Positions 1-21,598 of a DNA stretch of 64,000 nt are shown here, piece after piece; the first letter of the stretch is position 1, and every line of letters starts with the position of its first letter. Below the pieces are notes generated by a model. The model was not told where the DNA came from, searched no databases, and saw only the letters and a list, made by a program, of their open reading frames with translations. Source of the DNA: Argopecten irradians (taxonomy: Eukaryota > Mollusca > Bivalvia > Pectinida > Pectinidae); NCBI RefSeq assembly GCF_041381155.1, contig NC_091135.1, positions 58,169,997-58,233,996 of the forward strand, written 5' to 3'. The translations under genes and the position numbers were made by a program.

Positions 1-73
1 TTAAGATTCCTGTATGCATTCTGTAAAGGCAGTGATTACAACTGCCACACGTTTGTGCAGATTTTTCCAATTT

Positions 74-2604
74 TTAGCTCACCTGGCCGAAGAGCCGGTG
101 AGCTTATGTCATGGCGCGCCGTCCGTCCGTCCGTCAACATTTCCTTTAAATTGCTACTAGTCATAGAGTTCTGCATGGATTGTAACCAAATTTGGCCACA
201 AACATCCTTGGGGGAGGGGGAACAGAACTTGTATAAATTTTGGCTCTGTCCCCCCCTGGGGGCAGGAGGGGCAGGGCCCAATAGGGGAAATAGAGGTAAA
301 TCCTATAAATCGCTACTTGTCCTAGAGTTCTGCATGGATTGTAACCAAATTTGACCACAAACATCCTTGAGGGAGGGGGAACAGAACTTGTATAAATTTT
401 GGCTCTGACCCCCCGGGGGCAGGAGGGGAGGGGCCCAATAGGGGTAATAGAGGTAAATCCTTTAAATCACTACTTGTCATAGAGCTCTGAATGGAATGTA
501 ACCAAATTTGGCCACAAACATCCTTTGGGGAAGGGGAACAGAACTTGTATAAATTTTGGTTCTGGTCCCCCGGGGGCAGGAGGGGCGGGGCCCAATAGGG
601 GAAATAGAGGTAAATCCTTTAAATCGCTACTTGTCATAGAGTTCTACATGAATTGTAACCAAATTCGGCCACAAACAACCTTGGGGGAAGGGGAACAGAA
701 CTTGTATAAATTTTGACTCTGGTCCCCTGGGGTCAGGAGGGGCGGGGCCCAATAGGGGAAATAGAGGTAAATCCTTTAAATCGCTACTAGTCATAGAGTT
801 CTGAATGGAATGTAACCAAATTTGGCCACAAACATCCTTTGGGGAAGGGGAACAGAACTTGTATAAATTTTGGCTCTGGTCCCCCGGGGGCAGGAGGGGC
901 GGGGCCCAATAGGGGTAATAGAGGTAAATCCTTTAAATCGCTACTTGTCATAGAGTTCTGAATGGAATGTAACCAAATTTGGCCACAAACATCCTTTGGG
1001 GAAGGGGAACAGAACTTGTATAAATTTTGGCTCTGGTCCCCCGGGGGCAGGAGGGGCGGGGCCCAATAGGGGAAATAGAGGTAAATCCTTTAAATCGCTA
1101 CTAGTCATAGAGTTCTACATGAATTGTAACCAAATTCGGCCACAAACATCCTTGGGGGAAGGGGAACAGAACTTGTATAAATTTTGACTCTGGTTCCCCT
1201 GGGGGCAGGAGGGGCGGGGCCCAATAGGGGAAATAGAGGTAAATCCTTTAAATCGCTACTAGTCATAGAGTTCTGAATGGAATGTAACCAAATTTGGCCA
1301 CAAACATCCTTGGGGGAAGGGGAACAGAACTTGTATAAATTTTGGCTCTGGTCCCCCGGGGGCAGGAGGGGCGGGGCCCAATAGGGGTAATAGAGGTAAA
1401 TCCTTTAAATCGCTACTTGTCATAGAGTTCTGAATGGAATGTAACCAAATTTGGCCACAAACATCCTTTGGGGAAGGGGAACAGAACTTGTATAAATTTT
1501 GGCTCTGGTCCCCCGGGGGCAGGAGGGGCGGGGCCCAATAGGGGAAATAGAGGTAAATCCTTTAAATCGCTACTAGTCATAGAGTTCTACATGAATTGTA
1601 ACCAAATTCGGCCACAAACATCCTTGGGGGAAGGGGAACAGAACTTGTATAAATTTTGACTCTGGTCCCCTGGGGGCAGGAGGGGCGGGGCCCAATAGGG
1701 GAAATAGAGGTAAATCCTTTAAATCGCTACTAGTCATAGAGTTCTGAATGGAATGTAACCAAATTTGGCCACAAACATCCTTTGGGGAAGGGGAACAGAA
1801 CTTGTATAAATTTTGGCTCTGGTCCCCTGGGGGCAGGAGGGGCGGGGCCTAATAGGGGTAATAGAGGTAAATCCTTTAAATCGCTACTTGTCCTAGAGTT
1901 CTGCATGGATTGTAACCAAAATTAGCCACAAACATCCTTTGGGGAAGGGGAACAGAACTTGTATAAATTTTGGCTCTGACCCCCCGGGGGCAGGAGGGGC
2001 GGGGCCCAATAGGGGAAATAGAGGTAAATCCTTTAAATCGCTACAAGTCATAGAGTTCTGCATGGATTGTAACCAAATTTGGCCACAAACATCCTTGGGG
2101 GAAGGGGAACAGAACTTGTATAAATTTTGGCTCTGACCCCCCGGGGGCAGGAGGGGCGGGGCCCAATAGGGGAAATAGAGGTAAATCCTTTAAATCGCTA
2201 CTAGTCATAGAGTTCTGCATGGATTGTAACCAAATTTGGCCACAAACATCCTTGGGGGAAGGGGAACAGAACTTGTATAAATTTTGACTCTGGCCCCCCC
2301 CCCCGAGGGCAGGACAGGTGGGGCCCAATAGGGAAAATAGAGGTAAATCCTATAAATCACTTCCTGTCCTAGAGTTTTGCTTGGATTGTGACCAAATCTG
2401 GCCATAAACATCCTTGGGGGAAGGGGAACAGAACTTGTATAAATTTTGGCTCTGACCCCCTGGGGGCGGGAGGAGTGGGGCCCAATAGGGGATTTAGAGG
2501 TTAATATTAAAATTCCTTCAGAAAAGAAACAATGAACCTGTATTCAGAACATTACTTGGTATTACAAACCAGGTGAGCGATACAGGCCCTCTGGGCCTCT
2601 TGTT
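74..2604 (-). mobile_element. Hairpin-ended (pearl/Helentron-like) element with central 157-bp array
   Basis: Read on the minus strand the element starts at a 5' end CAAGAGGCCC-AGA-GGGCC (about 2585-2604), followed by GCTCACCTGG, and ends at a 3' hairpin AGCTCACC...GGTGAGCT (76-104) that finishes in CTAA on that strand. Next to the hairpin lies a GTCC-repeat tract (119-133). The middle is a tandem array of about 15 monomers. No transposase reading frame is seen, so the copy is non-autonomous. It lies upstream of the first CMIP exon visible here, so probably in an intron of that gene. The architecture fits pearl-like or Helentron-associated elements of bivalves; the family name is inferred. 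Confidence 0.75.
125..2500. repeat. 157-bp tandem array with three-monomer higher-order periodicity
   Basis: About 15 monomers of roughly 157 bp, each with GTAACCAAATTTGGCCACAA, GAACTTGTATAAATTTTG and a C-run/G-run block. One monomer type (ATGAATTGTAACCAAATTCGG) recurs every 471-472 bp, so the central part is built from a three-monomer unit. The C/G runs vary in length. The 63-95 codon open frames here repeat with the array and are not genes. Confidence 0.85.
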
Positions 2605-2698
2605 GTATATGCCTTAAAACTGGATTTCATTCTAATAATTAAAGGCTTCATTTACAGATTACATGACCTAAGTTCACTTTCAAATTTTATTGTGTAAA

Positions 2699-5600
2699 GT
2701 GTATGTACCTCCTGTATATAAAATGAGATCCTTTAACCTCAAATTACATAATCTGATTGGTCTATGTACCTCCTGTATTATAATGAGATCCTTTAACCTC
2801 TAATTACATAATCTGATTGGTCTATGTATCTCCTGTATTATAATGAGATCCTTTAACCTCTAATTACATAGTCTGATTGGTCTATGTACCTCCTGTATTA
2901 TAATAAGATCCTTTAACCTCTAATTACATAATCTGATTGGTCTATGTACCTACTGTATTATAATGAGATCCTTTAACCTCTACTTACATAGTCTGATTGG
3001 TCTATGTACCTCCTGTATTATAATGAGATCCTTTAACCTCTAATTACATAATCTGATTGGTCTATGTACCTACTGTATTATAATGAGATCCTTTAACCTC
3101 TACTTACATAATCTGATTGGTCTATGTACCTCCTGTATTATAATGAGATCCTTTAACCTCTAATTACATAATCTGATTGGTCTATGTACCTCCTGTATTA
3201 TAATGAGATCCTTTAACCTCTAATTACATAATCTGATTGGTCTATGTACCTCCTGTATTATAATGAGATTCTTTAACCTCTAATTATATAATCTGATTGG
3301 TCTATGTACCTCCTGTATTATAATGAGATCATTTAACCTCTAATTACATAATCTGATTGGTCTATGTACCTCCTGTATTATAATGAGATTCTTTAACCTC
3401 TAATTATATAATCTGATTGGTCTATGTACCTCCTGTATTATAATGAGATCCTTTAACCTCTAATTACATAATCTGATTGGTCTATGTACCTCCTGTATTA
3501 TAATGAGATCCTTTAACCTCTAATTACATAATCTGATTGGTCTATGTACCTCCTGTATTATAATGAGATTCTTTAACCTCTAATTATATAATCTGATTGG
3601 TCTATGTACCTCCTGTATTATATGAGATCTTTAACCTCTTATTGCATAATCTGATTGGTCTATGTACCTCCTGTATTATAATGAGATCCTTTAACCTCTA
3701 ATTACATAATCTGATTGGTCTATGTACCTCCTGTATTATGATAAGATCCTTTGACCTCTAACTGATTGGTCTATGTGCCTCCTGTATTATGATAAGATCC
3801 TTTGACCTCTAACTGATTGGTCTATGTACCTACTGTATTGTGATGAGATCCTTTGACCTGTAATCTGATTGGTCTATGTACCTCCTGTATTATGATAAGA
3901 TCCTTTGACCTCTAACTGATTGGTCTATGTACCTCCTGTATTATGATAAGATCCTTTGACCTCTAACTGATTGGTCTATGTACCTCCTGTATTATGATAA
4001 GATCCTTTGACCTCTAACTGATTGGTCTATGTACCTCCTGTATTATGATAAGATCCTTTGACCCTAATTGCATAATCTGATTGGTCTATGTACCTCCTGT
4101 ATTATAATGAGATCCTTTAACCTCTTATTGCATAATCTGATTGGTCTATGTACCTCCTGTATTATAATGAGATCTGTTAACCTCTAACTACATAATCTGA
4201 TTGGTCCATGTACCTCTTGTATTATAATGAGATCCTTTAACCTCTAATTACATAATCTGGTTGGTCTATGTACCTCCTGTATTATAATGAGATCCTTTAA
4301 CCTCTAATTATATAATCTGATTGGTCTATGTACCTCCTGTATTATAATGAGATCCTTTAACCTCTAATTACATAATCTGATTGATCTATGTACCTCCTGT
4401 ATTATAATGAGATCCTTTAACCTCTTATTGCATAATCTGGTTGGTCTATGTACCTCCTGTATTATAATGAGATCCTTTAACCTCTAATTATATAATCTGA
4501 TTGGTCTATGTACCTCCTGTATTATAATGAGATCCTTTAACCTCTAATTACATAATCTGATTGATCTATGTACCTCCTGTATTATAATGAGATCCTTTAA
4601 CCTCTTATTGCATAATCTGATTGGTCTATGTACCTCCTGTATTATAATGAGATCCTTTAACCTCTAATTACATAATCTGATTGGTCTATGTACCTCCTGT
4701 ATTATAATGAGATCCTTTAACCTCTAATTACATAATCTGATTGGTCTATGTACCTCCTGTATTATAATGAGATCCTTTAACCTCTAATTACATAATCTGA
4801 TTGGTCTATGTACCTCCTGTATTATAATGAGATCCTTTAACCTCTAATTACATAATCTGATTGGTCTATGTACCTCCTGTATTATAATGAGATCCTTTAA
4901 CCTCTAATTACATAATCTGATTGGTCTATGTACCTCCTGTATTATAATGAGATCCTTTAACCTCTTATTACATAATCTGATTGATTTATGTACCTCCTGT
5001 ATTATAATGAGATCCTTTAACCTCTTATTACATAATCTGATTGATTTATGTACCTCCTGTATTATAATGAGATCCTTTAACCTCTAATTACATAATCTGA
5101 TTGGTCTATGTACCTCCTGTATTATGATAAGATCCTTTGACCTCTAACTGATTGGTCTATGTGCCTCCTGTATTATGATAAGATCCTTTGACCTCTAACT
5201 GATTGGTCTATGTACCTACTGTATTGTGATAAGATCCTTTGACCTGTAATCTGATTGGTCTATGTACCTCCTGTATTATGATAAGATCCTTTGACCTCTA
5301 ACTGATTGGTCTATGTACCTCCTGTATTATGATAAGATCCTTTGACCTCTAACTGATTGGTCTATGTACCTCCTGTATTATGATAAGATCCTTTGACCTG
5401 TAACTGATTGGTCTATGTACCTCCTGTATTATGATAAGATCCTTTGACCTCTAACTGATTGGTCTATGTACCTCCTGTATTATGATTAGATCCTTTGACC
5501 TCTAACTGATTGGTCTATGTACCTCCTGTATTATGATAAGATCCTTTGACCTCTAACTGATTGGTCTATGTACCTCCTGTATTATGATAAGATCCTTTGA

Positions 5601-5886
5601 CCTCTAACTGATTGGTCTATGTACCTCCTGTATTGTGATAAGATCCTTTGACCTGTAATCTGATTGGTCTATGTACCTCCTGTATTATGATAAGATCCTT
5701 TGACCTCTAACTGATTGGTCTATGTACCTCCTGTATTATGATAAGATCCTTTAACCTCTAATTACATAATCTGATTGGTCTATGTACCTCCTGTATTATG
5801 ATAAGATCCTTTGACTTCTAACTGATTGGTCTATGTACCTCCTGTATTATGCTGAGATTCTTTGACCTCTAATCTGATTGATGTTT
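2699..5886. repeat. Intronic satellite of 60-bp and 51-bp units
   Basis: Roughly 55-60 tandem units. The 60-bp form contains CTGATTGGTCTATGTACCTC and ATTACATAAT. The 51-bp form lacks about 9 bp (the ATTACATAA part) and reads GATAAG where the other reads AATGAG. The forms occur in alternating blocks: 60-bp about 2699-3740, 51-bp to about 4060, 60-bp to about 5120, then mostly 51-bp. Each unit carries ATTGG, an inverted CCAAT pentamer. The array stops about 13 bp before the exon at 5900. Confidence 0.9.
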
Positions 5887-5899
5887 GTACCTGTTTCAG

Positions 5900-13990
<8,091 letters not shown>

Positions 13991-14014
<24 letters not shown>

Positions 14015-14463
14015 CAACGGAAAATCAAATGTCTACGCTGACACATGGACACTATAACAACGGAAAATCAAATGTCTACGCTGACACATGGACACTATAA
14101 CAACGGAAAATCAAATGTCTACGCTGACACATGGACACTATAACAATGGAAAATCAAATGTCTACGCTGACACATGGACACTATAACAACGGAAAATCAA
14201 ATGTCTACGCTGACACATGGACACTATAACAATGGAAAATCAAATGTCTACGCTGACACATGGACACTATAACAACGGAAAATCAAATGTCTACGCTGAC
14301 ACATGGACACTATAACAACGGAAAATCAAATGTCTACGCTGACACATGGACACTATAACAATGGAAAATCAAATGTCTACGCTGACACATGGACACTATA
14401 ACAACGGAAAATCAAATGTCTACGCTGACACATGGACACTATAACAATGGAAAATCAAACATC
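13991..14463 (+). repeat. 11-copy 43-bp minisatellite containing the CMIP stop codon
   Basis: Eleven consecutive 43-bp units. Unit 1 (13991-14033) is the last eight codons of CMIP including TAA plus 19 bases of 3' UTR. Units 2-11 repeat it with two fixed changes (TACGCTGACACATGG instead of TACACTGACGCATGG). An AACAACGG/AACAATGG variant site alternates irregularly. As 43 is not a multiple of three, the copies fall in all frames. Confidence 0.95.
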
Positions 14464-17400
14464 TTAACACAGACCTTCTCCTCCATCTTGGTGCATGTCT
14501 TTGTTGATTACCGTTTCCATGGATACCACTGATGATCATCCAGGTGTGGAAATTTTCTGTGTTTATTTGGAGAAATCCTGTAATTTGATTGGTGTTACTT
14601 TTTCTTCTGATAAATCCCTCAGAGTTAGTAGTGTTGAAATCTCTACTGATAATCCATCTGATTTATGACCTCAGAATATCATTAATGTAAAAGATACAAG
14701 GTCGTGTATCCTTGAGGTCAAGGCCACTGTGACCTTTCTGTTTTGTCGTAATCCAATGAATGTAAGAGGATTACAAACCACTGAAGTGCTTTCAAATGTT
14801 GAAAATTGATAAACGTTCTAGGTATATCCATAGTGATGGTGGATTGTTTCTAACTTCAATTCAATTGTATGATGGACACCAATGGATGTCTTCAACAACT
14901 ACCAAAAACACACAAAAAAACTTCTTTATGGAAAACATGGTCATTGATTCCAATGATTGATTTCCTTTTATGTTTGCTAGTTATATGTTCAACAAATCGA
15001 AATATGGAATACCTGGTATAGTCAACAGTTTCAAACATTGAATACCTTATATGATCATCGATTCTAATGATCGACTTTCCTTATGGTGTCCTCTGCTTGA
15101 TCTATGGATCTGATGTTAGGATTTCCAGTTTATTGTGGATACATTGTACAGAGGAGAGTATTTTACTGCAAGAGAGCATCAAACAAGTACAATGTTGTAT
15201 TTTGATGTCAGTAGGACTCAAATCTGTCACACAATTAGGGTCAAATGAAGGTATTGATATCTGTAGACCCATGTTGTATCTATAATTAGAGGAGATGGTG
15301 TATATATATACAGGTGTCACTTCTCCTGTCTACGATATGAACACATGAACCTTTTTATGTTTTGCTCTCAAAGAGTAAATCTTTATCATCTCAGTCATCC
15401 TTCAGTCATACTTGATGTGTGTCCGACATCTTTACCTTCATTGATGTATATTTGAAGTGAGAAATATCATCTAATCATTCTCACATGCCTTTACATGATG
15501 TCGTCATAAGTTGTATGCTGTATATATAGGATCATCTCCTCTGTAAACCTTGTGTAGATTTTTATATTCAGAGACATGCTAAGTGTTTAAAACATTTATT
15601 AATAATTGTATTATATGTCAAAAGTCTTTTTATTATGATTGTAATGGTGCATCAGCTGTTGAAGAGAGTACAGGGGAAGACAACCCAAATAGGGAAGGTA
15701 ATCCATGATAAAAGGTAGCACATCCCCCTCTTGTACTTATCAGGACAGTACGTTTGGATATCTGTATAAACATTTATAATTTCTGTTATAATTTATTGAA
15801 TATTGTCCAAGCTTTTGTCTGGTCAGCTGATTTCATCCCAATGAATTTTTTTTCATTAGAATTCCTTTTTTTTTTTTTTTCTCAGAAAATTTACTTTGCC
15901 GATGAATACATTGTGTATTTTATCATTTACATAAACTGCTACGCATAGTCATAAAACATTTGGCAACACTTCATAAGCATCCCAATCTTAGTTAAAAATC
16001 ATTATAAATCCAGGCACATGACCAAACAAGTTAATTAAATGATGGTGTTATTTAGATACAACACCTTAACCCAGACAATTCATTTTTCTGATTAATTAGT
16101 TGTATGGAAGTGTTTAATTTGATTCTAAATACCATATTGATTATAACACCAAACTTCTATGATGAGTAACATGGAGGTTGTGTTGTAATGATCAACCGTG
16201 CCTTTCTGTATCAGGTTTGGACCAATACACTGCTGTACCAGTCATTGTAATTCTTAAAAACACCAGTGTCAAACAGGACAGAACTGTGATTCTTCACGTC
16301 CTGTACTTTCTTTTGTAAATGAGGTCGGAAGTTTTATTCTGTAATGAAATGGTATAGGTTATGCATATGAAGTTTGAAGAACTGATTGACTTTTATTTTA
16401 CTCATTAATTAAACTTCATAGCTTTAAACATACACTTACATTTTGGTACTAAACTTGTTGATGCGAACCTGATACAGGAAAACATGGTAATTATGTAAGC
16501 TTTAAAAGTTAAGAAAAACGTTACGATGATAGAACTCGCAATCATTCCATCTCTGCCACAAACCAACAATATGTATTTTGATTGTACTTGAAGATATTTC
16601 TTTATATATATATATATATATATAACACTGCTAAGTTCGTTCTGTTGATGAATGTCATTTAGAAATTGTGTTCAGTATATTTAACAAACATTACATTATT
16701 GAGGATGAGCTTTGTTATCTGTGTCCTTTTGTGTATACCAGTAGTACTAAACATGAGTCACGTGAAATGGATGTCCGTAGTCTGGTCAGTACATGTATGT
16801 TGTGCTTAAAGTTTTTCCTCTTTGTTTAAAGAATTAATTTCTTCCGTCTTTATTCCATTTTTAGTTGCTATATTATTATTAAGTTTGAACCATCACCATC
16901 AGTTGATAGGCTAGCTAACTGCCCATCTACTGATGGTGATCTATATTGCCTTTTGTACAATACATGGTCTATCTTTCATTAGAATCTTATCCACTAACCT
17001 TCATTCAAATTGGCCAACAGGTGGGTATGTTTATTACAGTAAGCATGCTTTAGTGTGGGTCAAAAACAAATAATAGACAAGAAAACAAAATGACTATCTT
17101 TGAATTTGATAGTTAAGTGTTATACTTATTTCATGGAAAATGAATTACATGTAAATATATATATAACAAATTCAGAACATTAGATGGAAAAGTTAATATT
17201 ACCTCCTTGGCTATTTTTGAAACGCTTTATAATTTGACACGAATGGGAGAAAAAAATGGCTGATGATAACTGGATATTTGAAATTGGTAAATTGTTTTTT
17301 ATACTTGATAACCTTGATTGAGAAAGATATGGCATGGTATCAGTTATCTGAGAATCGCAAGAGTCCAAGTGACCACTCGCACTATATTTGCTATATTTAC

Positions 17401-17560
17401 ATGAAATACATTTCCTCAGAGTACTTTTGAAGCTTCATTTGACCATGTGTGTGAAGTTGATGGTGAGCGATTAACCTATTCACCCCTGGAATTTCATAAT
17501 GGACTGGTCTATCTTTGATTTGGAATAGCCTAGTAAGTTTTAAGGGGTGAATTAGTTCTG
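14464..17560. other. CMIP 3' flank / intergenic, no gene recognised
   Basis: AT-rich sequence, presumably beginning with CMIP 3' UTR. The open frames at 15067-15320 and 15754-15948 have no recognisable domain. A (TA)n run lies at 16602-16622. No clear polyadenylation site could be chosen. Confidence 0.5.
16602..16622. repeat. TA microsatellite
   Basis: About ten uninterrupted TA dinucleotides in the intergenic region. Confidence 0.85.
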
Positions 17561-17562
17561 TG

Positions 17563-18832
17563 GCTTTATTTGACGGTAAAGCTGATGGTGGTTTTATTTG
17601 ATGGTGAGGCTGATGGTGGCTTTATTTGACAGCAAGGCTGACCGTGGCTTTATTTGATGGTGAAGCTGATGGTGGCTTTATTTGATGGTGAAGCCGATGG
17701 TGGCTTTATTTGATGGTGAAGCTGATGGTGGCTTTATTTGATGGTGAGGCTGATGGGGGCTTTATTTGATGGTGAGGCTGATGGTGGCTTTATTTGATGG
17801 TGAAGCTGATGGTGGCTTTATTTGATGGTGGCTTTATTTGATGATGAGGCTGATGGTGGCTTTATTTGATGGTGAAGCTGATGGTGGCTTTATTTGATGG
17901 TGAGGCTGATGGTGGCTTTATTTGATGGTAAAGCTGATGGTGGCTTTATTTGATGGTGAGGCTGATGGTGGCTTTATTTGATGGTGAAGCTGATGGTGGC
18001 TTTATTTGACAGTGAGGCTGACATTGGCTTTATTTGATGGTGAGGCTGATGGTGGCTTTATTTGATGGTGAGGCTGACGGTGGCTTTATTTGATGGTGAG
18101 GCTGACGGTGGCTTTATTTGACGGTAAAGCTGATGGTGGCTTTATTTGATGGTGAAGCTGATGGTGGCTTTATTTGATGGTGAGGCTGATGGTGGCTTTA
18201 TTTGATGGTGAAGCTGATGGTGGCTTTATTTGATGGTGAAGCTGATGGTGGCTTTATTTGATGGTGAAGCTGATGGTGGCTTTATTTGGTGGTGAGGCTG
18301 ACGGTGGTTTTATTTGACAATGGAGCTGTTGGTGAAGCTGATGGTGGCTTTATTTGATGGTGAAGCTGATGGTGGCTTTATTTGATGGTGAGGCTGATGG
18401 TGGCTTTATTTGATGGTGAGGCTGATGGTGGCTTTATTTGACGGTAAAGCTGATGGTGGCTATATTGATGGTGAGGCTGACGATGGCTTTATTTGATGGT
18501 GAGGCTGATGGTGGCTTTATTTGATGATGAAGCTGATGGTGGCTTTATTTGATGGTGAGGCTGATGGTGGCTTTATTTGATGGTGAGGCTGATGGTGGCT
18601 TTATTTGATGGTGAGGCTGATGGTGGCTTTATTTGATGGTGAGGCTGATGGTGGCTTTATTTGATGGTAAAGCTGATGGTGGCTTTATTTGATGGTGAGG
18701 CAGATGGTGGCTTTATTTGATGGTAAAGCTGATGGTGGCTTTATTTGATGGTAAAGCTGATGGTGGCTTTATTTGATGGTGAAGCTGATGGTGGCTTTAT
18801 TTGATGGTGAAGCTGATGGTGGCTTTATTTAA
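17563..18832. repeat. 28-bp satellite, left block
   Basis: About 45 units of GGCTTTATTTGATGGTGAAG plus CTGATGGT, with GAGG, TAAAG and GACGG variants. It is cut by the 18833-21594 element and resumes at 21599. Confidence 0.95.
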
Positions 18833-21594
18833 AGTGTACACGGAACAGAAAATTATATTTTGATATGTTATTCTGTCTGATCTCCTGACAAGAATGCCAA
18901 AAACCGCATCAAAATCGGCCGCTTCAGTACCGAGATACTGCCCTCCGAAGTGCTCGATTTTTACCTGTATAACGACTGCTAATCAGGGTATCGGCCGCTC
19001 ACCCTGATTTGGGGAATAACCGGATGTGACGTCACGAGGACAACGGCAATGTGAGCTGTACATGTTTGTTAGTGGGGTTATAGCACAAAGGTGGACATAT
19101 ATTCCTGAAAAGTGGCTACGAGAATTTTGCAAATATATATACAGTTATGATGACGATTTTATCATATTATATAAGGAAATATTGCAACTGAAATAAGGCT
19201 AAAATACATATTTATATTCAGTCTAAATGCATCACCTTGTGTACCTTGTGTAAACTTTCATATATGCACGACTCGGTAATTTTTACTAAATCACTGTTTC
19301 AACAAATTACTAAATTATCAAACTTAAGGAATATTAAATTTTCACTATGTAATCTAAAGAGACAAATTAGGAAAATGATGGTCATATAATTATCTATTTG
19401 AATATGTTTCTGTTTAAATAAAAATTCACTAGGCCTATGAATTTCAAGAACCAGCACAACGAAAAGAAAATGTGTTGAATGTATTTTATACTTCAATACA
19501 CGTAGCCATCATAGACATAACTTCGGGGGTAAACAATAAAAAAACTTGAGAGTTTGAATTCATAATATAAAATGCATTTATAGCTATAACGTGTTTCTCT
19601 TCCCTTTTAAACTATGTTGACATGTGTTATTTAAACAATCTTCAACAGTACATTTATTGATCATATAGATTATCATTTTTGGTATCATATAATGAATGAT
19701 ATGTGATTCTGTTTCTATTTGTTGAGTGAAAATAAAAAAAACTTAACATTTCACTATGTAATCGCCTGGATCATGCGATTAATTTCAAGAACCATCGACC
19801 ACACAACGAAAGAAATGCGTGTTGGTAAAATATAACTGTGCTAAACAATTAACACTTATTTCTCTACATTTGTTAATGTAGTGCGTTTTTTACGGAAGAA
19901 TTTTATTTTCTCGACTAGTTCCAAAAATACACGTTATAGAACATTCATCATACGGGCCAAAATTACTTCGTATTACATGAAAAATAGTACTATAACAAAA
20001 TTTGTTAGAGTTTTCATTCTTCTACCATTGTTTAAATATGTTTTTGTTATTTAAACAATCTTCAACAGTCGTAAATATTGACCAAAAGAATATTCACAAT
20101 CAAACGTTGAATTGGATATTCTGAATCATATGAGGAAATATCAGAACTATCAAAATTCTGACATTGTGCATTATATTTGCATTGTTCTTTCTCGACATGC
20201 CATTTGTAAATAATTTTGCAGTTTCTGTTATAAAAATACATATACATGTAACCAGAAACATGTACAAATGTATACATGGGTGTGATACACTTGTATGTTA
20301 TGTACAAACGGTATATTTTACTTTTTTTAAACCAAAGATTTATAAGTGTTTACAAATATGACATTATACAACAATAACATGATGGTCTATCGCTAACTTA
20401 CCTGTGGACTGATAGTTTGACACTTGACGTGTGCTAATCAACAAAGCGTGACAGGTCACTAAACACCTTTCTTACGTAACCTCCTCATTAGCCAGGGTTG
20501 ACCACGCGTTTTAGTTACTGCAGCAGTATACAGGTATAGAGATTAACGTAGCACGACATTGGCTATTCGGAAGTATTCTGATTTTGATACTTGATATCTG
20601 CTATTTGGATTAGACATGGACATCTTCAGTTCGTCTGACCCATGCATGATTTATTTTTCAAGTAAAGAATGAACTTGAGCGAAATATCACCAAGTCGTCG
20701 GATGTACTGTATTACATATGTATATAAAAGCTGAATGTATTTCGTCAAAAAACAATTAGATCGGAAAATATCACTCCGTCTAAATTCTAAATATCTGTTA
20801 CGGTTCTCAAAACTTGGTATATAGAATTAAATTCACCAAATCACATATTCACTGGTAATTATGCAATGGTATTAAATGTGTATTAAGTCACACGATCGAT
20901 TTCAGACATAACACAATTAGTAGATGCATTTGCACATATGCAAAAAATTCTGTTTAGAATCATACCTTAAGTCGTATGAAAAAGTCGTTTTATGAAAAAG
21001 TCCGAAATTTGTAAAGTGCACGTGGGTTCAATTAGACATAAGACGACCCCGAGTCGGGTTTTGGGTAACATAACCAAGCACATATAAGTCCTTGATATAA
21101 TAATCTTCATGTATATATGGTTCCAAACACCGCGGATATACAACGTACATGGATTATTATCTACATTTCATTGTGTATAATTATTTATCTACGACAGGTA
21201 CATCAATATATGTATTGTATAAATCCCTATTTCCAAGCATATTCCAAACTCATATCTGTGATTGAGGATAATATTAAATTGGTATCAGACATATACAAAG
21301 GTATTTGTGTCTTCAACATCGATGTTTACAAACAGATGGTTTATATTAGATGGCAGACACCGAATATCGCCTCTCTAACTTATGCAAGTAGGGTCGATCC
21401 TGTTGTCCTCGTGACGTCACAGGTCAGGGGGTCCCGAATCGGGGTCAGTGGCTTGGGGCTTCAGGTGTGTTCTAGAGAAAAGTTGCATTATCTCTAATAC
21501 GGTAATCGCTATGAAACTCGTACTTTCTCCATTTTTAATTTTATCCAATGACGCATTGATCAAGCCTTATATACCAAACCATTCCGTGTACACT
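18833..21594. mobile_element. TTAA-flanked TIR element (family F), 2.76 kb, no transposase
   Basis: It interrupts the 28-bp satellite. The ends are AGTGTACACGGAA and TTCCGTGTACACT, each bordered by TTAA (18829-18832 and 21595-21598). The intact satellite has TTGA at that point, one change from TTAA, so the target site can be reconstructed. A 20-bp subterminal inverted repeat TGTGACGTCACGAGGACAAC lies near 19026-19045 and, inverted, near 21402-21421. TTAA duplication is typical of piggyBac-like transposons, but the end sequence is not diagnostic. The longest frame (21117-21497, 126 codons) has no recognisable domain. Confidence 0.85.
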
Positions 21595-21598
21595 TTAA

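Noticed and set aside
2699-5886. Regular repeats that might suggest a CRISPR array
   Set aside because: Units are head to tail with no unique spacers, and the DNA is animal nuclear sequence.
21117-21497. 126-codon frame inside TTAA element F as a transposase
   Set aside because: No DDE/D spacing or known motif, low-complexity start, and it overlaps the subterminal inverted repeat.
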